A stretch of 9,214 nucleotides of DNA. Origin: Bacillota bacterium. Lineage in GTDB: Bacteria > Bacillota > Clostridia > Lachnospirales > Lachnospiraceae. The DNA lies in the NCBI GenBank assembly GCA_023407575.1, contig JAEYLX010000002.1, positions 1-9,214 of the forward strand, given 5' to 3'. The position numbers and the translations under genes are program-made. Below the pieces are notes generated by a model. That model had not been told where the DNA came from. It ran no database searches and saw only the letters and a program-made list of their open reading frames with translations. Positions 6,023 through 9,214 of this stretch are shown here, in pieces. Positions within the stretch are counted from its first letter, which is position 1. Each line of letters begins with the position of its first letter.

Positions 6023-7244
6023 CGGCAGCCACCCCCGCAAAATCAGCAGCGGCAGAGTGATATGCTTCGCGCTTATCGGCCTCGAGCGCCAACGTGGGTT
6101 TGCCCAGAGGTTTGACCACGAAGCTGCCGAGTTTATCCGCAAATTCCGCTTTGCCCATCAGCTTTTCCATCTCTGTGAGTGTCTTGGGCTTGCGGTCATA
6201 GAGCAGGGCTTCATCATACCCGGCAGCAATGGCGGCCTGAATGGCAGCATCCTGATCCGTAAAGGTTCGGATGCTTCGGCCGGCTACCAGCTTCCATCCT
6301 TCGATAGGCTTTCCAGCCAGCAGCGTCCGTGTGGCGTAGTCTTCCAGATCTTTGTACCATGCCATCAGCTCCTTGCCACGGATGAGGAGGTCGCCGATCT
6401 CTGCATCAGAGAGGAGTGTGGGCGGAGCACCCTGCACAATGCCTCCTGCGGCAACCGTTGCCTCTGCCCGGGCGTTCCACGCACTTGCAGGCACGCAGTC
6501 CTTGAAGTCCTCCAATGCAGTGTTGCTGCCGGCACGGGCACGGCACTGCGCCTTTCCGCGGCAAAAACGGCAGTGTTCGCCGGGCACAAATTCTCCCATA
6601 CCCGAAAAGGCCTTCTGCGCGATGGGCTTAATGCTTTCGCCCCAGGCCAGCAGCTCTTCGACCGTGATGCAATCAGTGCTGTAGCTGTCAAGCCGGGGCT
6701 GGTCAATGGACATGCGGACTTGCTTGATGGCATCACCGAACACGGGGGCATAGCGCTTGAGAGCGCCCAGAGCGTAGAGCCGCATCTGCGGGTTGCCCAC
6801 GGCAGACACCGGGACACCCTTTCCATGCTTGTAGTCCGTGATGCTGAGTGTATTTCCACCGATCATCACATTATCGCAAGTGCCAAATCCTTCCGGTACA
6901 TAATCGGAGAAGTCCACCCCCACCTCTGCTGCTACGGCAGGCGGGCTGTTGTACAGCATGGCCTGATCTACCAGATGTTCAATATAGAGAGCGCTGGTCT
7001 TGTCCATTTCATCGGAATAGAGCGGATCCTTTTTGAGCTTTCCGAGTCGCGCCGCGTAAGTTCGCGCGGGCAGGTTGCTGAATTTTTTCAGGGTTTTAAG
7101 CTCACAGATAGCGTGGGCCAAAGTGCCCTCTTTCGCGTACTCGCTGGTGCTTTCCGGCAGCTGCTCCTCGAATCGGGGAGCAGCTGTGCATTTGAGCCAG
7201 CGGGATGCAGATGACGCGGACAAAAGCGCGTGTTTTCCAGCCAT
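6015..7244 (-). CDS. DUF2800 protein, Cas4/RecB-like PD-(D/E)XK nuclease with likely Fe-S cluster
   Basis: Intact 409-residue DUF2800 protein. It carries the motif series of RecB-family nucleases: EGTLAH at 39-44, E107 in AAEVGVDFS, GTCDNV with D124, ITDYKHGKG with D137 and K139, and PQMRLYALG with Q153 and Y157. Four cysteines are placed as in Cas4 and AddB: C19 near the N-terminus and C225-x2-C228-x5-C234 after the nuclease core, suggesting a 4Fe-4S cluster that pins the domain ends. The expected role is DNA end processing, probably as an exonuclease in phage recombination or replication; this has to my knowledge been assigned by similarity only. The C-terminal part (about 240-409) contains KDLEDYATRTLLAGKPIEGWK, typical of the family. 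ATG at 7244 has AAGGAGG six bases upstream. The gene lies 12 bases after the previous one and overlaps the next by eight. A perfect 10-bp hairpin covers codons 20-29. Confidence 0.9.
   Translation of the reverse strand: MAGKHALLSASSASRWLKCTAAPRFEEQLPESTSEYAKEGTLAHAICELKTLKKFSNLPARTYAARLGKLKKDPLYSDEMDKTSALYIEHLVDQAMLYNSPPAVAAEVGVDFSDYVPEGFGTCDNVMIGGNTLSITDYKHGKGVPVSAVGNPQMRLYALGALKRYAPVFGDAIKQVRMSIDQPRLDSYSTDCITVEELLAWGESIKPIAQKAFSGMGEFVPGEHCRFCRGKAQCRARAGSNTALEDFKDCVPASAWNARAEATVAAGGIVQGAPPTLLSDAEIGDLLIRGKELMAWYKDLEDYATRTLLAGKPIEGWKLVAGRSIRTFTDQDAAIQAAIAAGYDEALLYDRKPKTLTEMEKLMGKAEFADKLGSFVVKPLGKPTLALEADKREAYHSAAADFAGVAADG
7158..7186. repeat. Perfect 10-bp inverted repeat with 9-base loop inside the DUF2800 gene
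   Basis: CAGCTGCTCC at 7158-7167 and GGAGCAGCTG at 7177-7186 are exact reverse complements. The hairpin lies about 60 bases after the start codon, over codons 20-29, just past C19. No T-run follows, so termination is unlikely. Confidence 0.75.
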
Positions 7245-7256
7245 GAAGAACCTCCT

Positions 7257-7709
7257 TCAAATCTGCGCGCCCAGAGCCCGCAGCTCTGTTGCGAAAGCGC
7301 CGTACTGCTCGGAAGACAGCTGCGTGATCGCCCGGACGCCGAACTTCTCCAGCAGCGCGAGCAGCTGTTCCATCTTGCCCGTATCCACCAGCGACGCACC
7401 GGCCTTGGCGATCTGGTCAAGAGTGTGGGTGGGAGCCGTGGTCACGGGAACAGCGGGAGCAGGATCAGTAGGGGCCGCAGGAGCCGGTGCAGGGGTGGGT
7501 TGGATAGGGACCACAGAGACGGGCGGTGTGGTGACCGGCACAATGGGGGCAGTGGGGATGGAAGAAGCCTCTGCTGTCGGAACAGACGCATCTTCTTTCA
7601 CGGCAGATGCATTGGCTGCGCCACGGTTTTCAGCAGGTACAAGCGTCTGAAGTGCATTGAGTACTTCAGGAGTCAGGTCGGCGGCAGTGAGTTCAATACG
7701 GATTACCAT
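7257..7709 (-). CDS. Hypothetical phage protein with Pro/Ala/Thr linker (150 aa)
   Basis: No enzymatic motif is visible. The protein has two small ordered parts joined by a low-complexity linker: residues 1-26 (MVIRIELTAADLTPEVLNAL then QTLVPA), a linker at about 27-95 rich in Pro, Ala, Thr and Val, and a helical C-terminal domain at 96-150 with LDQIAKAGASL, GKMEQLLALLEKFGV and YGAFATELRALG. I recall similar C-terminal domains in clostridial prophages just upstream of DUF2800, sometimes with unconvincing automatic names, so I leave it unnamed. ATG at 7709 follows a GAGGAGG site about seven bases upstream and overlaps the end of the previous gene by seven bases. The stop TGA directly abuts the AGGAGG of the DUF2800 gene. 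The design suggests a tether or adaptor between partners, but no partner can be named. Confidence 0.82.
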   Translation of the reverse strand: MVIRIELTAADLTPEVLNALQTLVPAENRGAANASAVKEDASVPTAEASSIPTAPIVPVTTPPVSVVPIQPTPAPAPAAPTDPAPAVPVTTAPTHTLDQIAKAGASLVDTGKMEQLLALLEKFGVRAITQLSSEQYGAFATELRALGAQI

Positions 7710-8011
7710 CGGGTTACCTCCTCTTTCTCTCCATGGATTTCTTTGATAAAGGCTTGCGCGCCAGTACGCCGAGCCTTCTGTTCAACGGATTTATACAGGC
7801 GCTTTACTTTCGAATCGCACCAGGGCTTTGGCGGGTCATATAGGACACTTTCCCGTTTCGTGCGCTCTTTGATCTGGTTCTCCAAAGTCATGACGCCATA
7901 TCCTCTGTACGTCATATCCGTCCAGGCATATGCGATGATGTCCTTGTGCCCTTTCTTACGAAGAAAGTCGATTTGTTCATCTATGACGTGTTCCAACTCG
8001 CAGATGGTTAT
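7703..8011 (-). CDS. Hypothetical phage protein (102 aa) with apparent ATA start codon
   Basis: Unrecognised soluble, charged protein: helical N-terminus CELEHVIDEQIDFLRKKGH, a YAWTDMTYRGYGVMTLENQI middle (only parts quoted), then a basic C-terminal half with KRLYKSVEQKARRTG. The frame has no ATG, GTG or TTG at the right distance from the only good ribosome binding site (GGAGG at 8021-8025). The codon at 8011-8009, nine bases downstream, is ATA, giving MTICELEH; ATC at 8014 is the other candidate. ATA here also overlaps the preceding stop as ATAA, mirroring the ATGA overlaps of the two upstream genes. The frame continues upstream to an ATG at 8173, but that part lies entirely across the zinc-ribbon gene and looks like its shadow. 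An internal ATG at about residue 32 would remove the conserved-looking N-terminus. AT-richer than its upstream neighbours. Existence as a gene is likely; the start is uncertain. Confidence 0.62.
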   Translation of the reverse strand: MTICELEHVIDEQIDFLRKKGHKDIIAYAWTDMTYRGYGVMTLENQIKERTKRESVLYDPPKPWCDSKVKRLYKSVEQKARRTGAQAFIKEIHGEKEEVTRW

Positions 8012-8274
8012 GATTTGACACCTCCCCCTTTTTCGGGGTATACTGAAATTAAAGGTTTTTCTTTTGCCGCTTCGGAACTGGCATTCCGGGCGGCTCTTTC
8101 TTTTTTGGCCGCTGCGATGCGGCGGCGCGCCACGCAGGCCGGAAGCTGCAAGGGCTTCAAGCGCACCCGGCACAGCGGGCAGACCGCGCCCTTTTTCGAG
8201 CGGTAGGTGGTCACGACTTCGCGGCCGCAGGCCGGGCAGTAGAGGTTCATGAGGCGGTCGGCTCTGTCGGTCAT
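8008..8274 (-). CDS. Small zinc-ribbon protein (88 aa)
   Basis: Likely zinc-binding protein: C13-x2-C16 (YCPACGRE) and C32-x2-C35 (VCPLCRVR) form a compact treble-clef or zinc-ribbon pair in the first 40 residues. The rest is a basic, alanine-rich helix at about 46-72 (VARRRIAAAKKERAAR) and a short tail ending GGGVKS. This could bind nucleic acid or a host protein; nothing in the sequence decides which. ATG at 8274 is chosen because GGAGGG lies six bases upstream and the ATGA overlap with the previous stop is typical of coupling; the open frame runs further up to 8346 but only across the previous gene. The 3' end carries the hairpin and ribosome binding site of the next gene. Composition is strongly GC-rich. 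Confidence 0.78.
   Translation of the reverse strand: MTDRADRLMNLYCPACGREVVTTYRSKKGAVCPLCRVRLKPLQLPACVARRRIAAAKKERAARNASSEAAKEKPLISVYPEKGGGVKS
8021..8038 (-). promoter_or_regulatory. Ribosome binding site of the 102-aa gene overlapped by a small hairpin
   Basis: Read on the minus strand, CCCC (8038-8035), a six-base loop GAAAAA, then GGGG (8028-8025) running straight into the GGAGG that serves the next gene. Pairing would hide part of the ribosome binding site. The stem is only four G-C pairs, so it would be weak alone, and it also encodes the end (YPEKGGG) of the zinc-ribbon protein, where ribosomes would melt it. Confidence 0.45.
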
Positions 8275-8513
8275 GGCCGTCCCTCCTGTCTGCTGTTGCA
8301 CGTCAGGCAGGCGCAGGGCTTGCGGCAGCCGCCGCAGGACAGGCACTGCCTGCTTTCGAGCAGGATGCAGCGGGCTCTGAGCGCGATGATCTCCTGCGGG
8401 TCCAGGCCGGTGTCCTCGTAGGCGGCGAGGCGGGCGACCAGCTCCTCCTTCTTCGCCGGCGACCAGTGGCCCGTTTTGATGCCGCTGGCGCGTTCGTGGG
8501 TCAGGCGGTTCAT
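8271..8513 (-). CDS. Small cysteine-rich phage protein with YEDTGL motif (80 aa)
   Basis: The middle section KKEELVARLAAYEDTGLDP at 21-39 followed by QEII is a motif seen in many small early proteins of Firmicute phages (a helix, then an A-YEDTGL-P-E-type turn). The function of that family is unknown. The C-terminal half carries seven cysteines, C49, C57, C60, C63, C67, C69 and C72, arranged as CLSCGGCRKPCACLTC, which suggests one or two bound zinc ions. There is no secretion signal, so disulfides are unlikely. ATG at 8513 is chosen because GGAGG lies seven bases upstream, and it overlaps the DUF3846 stop as ATGA; it likewise ends in an ATGA overlap with the zinc-ribbon gene. These three genes are therefore probably made in coupled fashion. 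Confidence 0.76.
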   Translation of the reverse strand: MNRLTHERASGIKTGHWSPAKKEELVARLAAYEDTGLDPQEIIALRARCILLESRQCLSCGGCRKPCACLTCNSRQEGRP

Positions 8514-8878
8514 GCTTCCGCCTCCAGCCACTGTTTTGCGATATACTCGGCAGCCTCGCGCCGGAAGCCGATCAGCTCGTCGCCGCGGGCGGCCATGAGG
8601 ACGGCGTTGCCGACGATTTCATCGCCAAGCAGCAGCGACATGTCGGTCGCGTTTTCGTTGCGGGGCAGCCCCAGGAGCTTCCCTTCCTCATTGACGATCA
8701 GCACGATGTCGTCCACGGGTTCCTGCGCCCAGCCCGGCGACAGCGCCGACGGCACGGTTTCGATGGGGCCTTCCACCATGTCCTGCAAGGATTGGAGCGC
8801 CATGGTTCCCCCATCGTCGCAGTGGATCAGGAAATGGGTGTTCCCCGGGGTAATTGCGATCACATACCGGTCGATCAT
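8510..8878 (-). CDS. DUF3846 family phage protein (122 aa)
   Basis: I assign this to DUF3846 from IDRYVIAITPG at the N-terminus, DDIVLIVNEEGKLLGLPRN at 56-74 and LLGDEIVGNAVLM at 83-95, which is the family's usual order of a NEEG turn, an LP-x-N segment and a buried GxxVLM strand. DUF3846 proteins are common in phages and conjugative elements of Firmicutes; their role is not established. The C-terminal helix EYIAKQWLEAEA is family-like. No membrane segment or catalytic motif is seen. ATG at 8878 is chosen for AAAGGAGG five bases upstream; the frame opens further upstream to 8950 but without a binding site. It starts 46 bases after the 73-residue gene, the largest gap in the window, where I see no convincing promoter. 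It ends in an ATGA overlap with the next gene. Confidence 0.85.
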   Translation of the reverse strand: MIDRYVIAITPGNTHFLIHCDDGGTMALQSLQDMVEGPIETVPSALSPGWAQEPVDDIVLIVNEEGKLLGLPRNENATDMSLLLGDEIVGNAVLMAARGDELIGFRREAAEYIAKQWLEAEA

Positions 8879-8924
8879 TGGTTCCTCCTTTGCTATCGCG
8901 TTTTTTGTGCTAAAATGAACAGGA

Positions 8925-9146
8925 TCACAGGATGTACCTGCCGGGCGCAAAGTCCGGGCTGACGGTCAGCGCCGCCGGTTCAATGGTCAGCTCGGCGATG
9001 TTCTCGCACCAGATGTGCCGCTTCGCGCTGCGCTGCGCCTGCTCTGCCCGGCGTTCGGCTTCCGCCTCCCGCCCCAGCCTCTCCACGTAGGCCGCCGCCC
9101 ACATCGCGCCCATCATGGCCGCGCCGATCAGAATGCCGTTCAACAT
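8925..9146 (-). CDS. Small putative membrane-anchored protein (73 aa)
   Basis: Unrecognised. Residues 3-20 (NGILIGAAMMGAMWAAAY) form one hydrophobic stretch that could be a membrane anchor; with few flanking positive charges at the N-terminus, the orientation is unclear. A charged helix follows at about 21-43 (VERLGREAEAERRAEQAQRS), coiled-coil prone, then a short mixed C-terminal part ending PGRYIL. The start at 9146 is supported by AAAGGAG six bases upstream and by a 28-base gap after the previous stop. Small membrane proteins with a charged helix occur in phage early regions as host-interference or lysis-timing proteins, but the sequence does not show which, and the hydrophobic helix could also be buried in an oligomer. 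Confidence 0.72.
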   Translation of the reverse strand: MLNGILIGAAMMGAMWAAAYVERLGREAEAERRAEQAQRSAKRHIWCENIAELTIEPAALTVSPDFAPGRYIL

Positions 9147-9174
9147 GTTGTGCTCCTTTCTGGTTGTCGTTTGT

Positions 9175-9214
9175 TCACTGCAAGCCCATGGTCAGCAGGC
9201 GGAAGGTCTCGCGC
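9175..9214 (-). CDS. C-terminal end of an unidentified gene, cut by window edge
   Basis: An open frame entering from the right edge ends RETFRLLTMGLQ and stops with TGA at 9177-9175, 28 bases before the next start. The spacing, strand and GC-rich codons fit the end of another gene of the same operon. Only 12 or so residues are visible, so no function can be given and coding status is uncertain. Confidence 0.45.
   Translation of the reverse strand, partial: RETFRLLTMGLQ

Noticed and set aside
6023..6142. Longer start (6142) for the 110-aa gene
   Set aside because: It would overlap the DUF2800 gene by over 120 bases in another frame, while ATG 6022 gives an eight-base coupled overlap.
6057..7214. 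385-codon plus-strand open frame opposite the DUF2800 gene
   Set aside because: Antisense shadow; the minus-strand product has nuclease motifs and a good start, the plus-strand one has neither.
7440..7630. Possible tandem repeat in the Pro/Ala/Thr linker region
   Set aside because: Low-complexity coding for a flexible linker; no repeat unit of constant length or sequence is visible.
7951..7967. 7-bp inverted repeat CTTTCTT-ACG-AAGAAAG in the 102-aa gene
   Set aside because: Short, A/T-rich and within coding sequence; expected by chance at this scale.
8012..8173. Longer start (ATG 8173) for the 102-aa gene
   Set aside because: The extension lies entirely across the zinc-ribbon gene, is very basic and low in coding character, and has no good ribosome binding site.
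8879..8924. Possible promoter in the largest intergenic gap
   Set aside because: The 46 bases contain an AT-rich patch but no convincing -35/-10 pair on the minus strand; they mainly carry a ribosome binding site.

Overview
The window is the early/replication region of a double-stranded DNA bacteriophage or integrated prophage, most likely of a GC-rich Clostridia-type Firmicute (gut Oscillospiraceae or Lachnospiraceae are plausible hosts). The phage call rests on the gene set: a family A DNA polymerase with a phage-type motif B, an Enc34-type single-stranded DNA-binding protein (DUF2815), a DUF2800 Cas4-like nuclease, a VapE-type primase-helicase, ThyX, a MazG-like pyrophosphohydrolase and DUF3846/DUF6378 phage proteins. 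The Firmicute call rests on strong AAGGAGG-type ribosome binding sites before most genes and on my recollection that this gene order is common in clostridial prophages. No tRNA, integrase, repressor, attachment site, structural gene, CRISPR array or insertion sequence is visible, so the host and the lytic or temperate state cannot be settled from the window.

Every gene I can support lies on the minus strand, so transcription runs from the right edge (9214) to the left edge (1). In that direction: (1) 9214-7257 is an accessory early block of small proteins: the tail end of an unidentified gene, a 73-residue putative membrane protein, a DUF3846 protein, two small cysteine-rich probable zinc proteins, a 102-residue protein with an apparent non-standard start codon, and a 150-residue two-part protein with a Pro/Ala/Thr linker. 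(2) 7244-4980 holds the DUF2800 nuclease, a 110-residue helical protein and the ssDNA-binding protein. (3) 4967-2979 is the DNA polymerase. (4) 2973-1741 is a nucleotide-metabolism cassette: ThyX, a DUF6378 protein and a MazG-like enzyme. (5) 1751-1 is the primase-helicase, which runs off the left edge after its Walker A and B motifs.

The genes are packed head to tail with overlaps of 4 to 14 bases or gaps under 50 bases, and several ribosome binding sites lie inside the end of the preceding gene. The window therefore looks like one long, translationally coupled operon with no visible internal promoter or terminator. As a working picture, the VapE-type protein primes and unwinds, the polymerase copies, the ssDNA-binding protein coats single strands, the DUF2800 nuclease processes ends, and the ThyX/DUF6378/MazG group adjusts the nucleotide pool. 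There is no gene-free stretch above 300 bases.

The points most worth a second look are the apparent ATA start with a hairpin over its ribosome binding site near 8011-8038, two strong perfect hairpins inside the early coding parts of the primase-helicase and DUF2800 genes, the nucleotide cassette between polymerase and primase, and the leucine in the polymerase O-helix. I did not find a clearly new system; the least explained part is the small-gene block at the right end.
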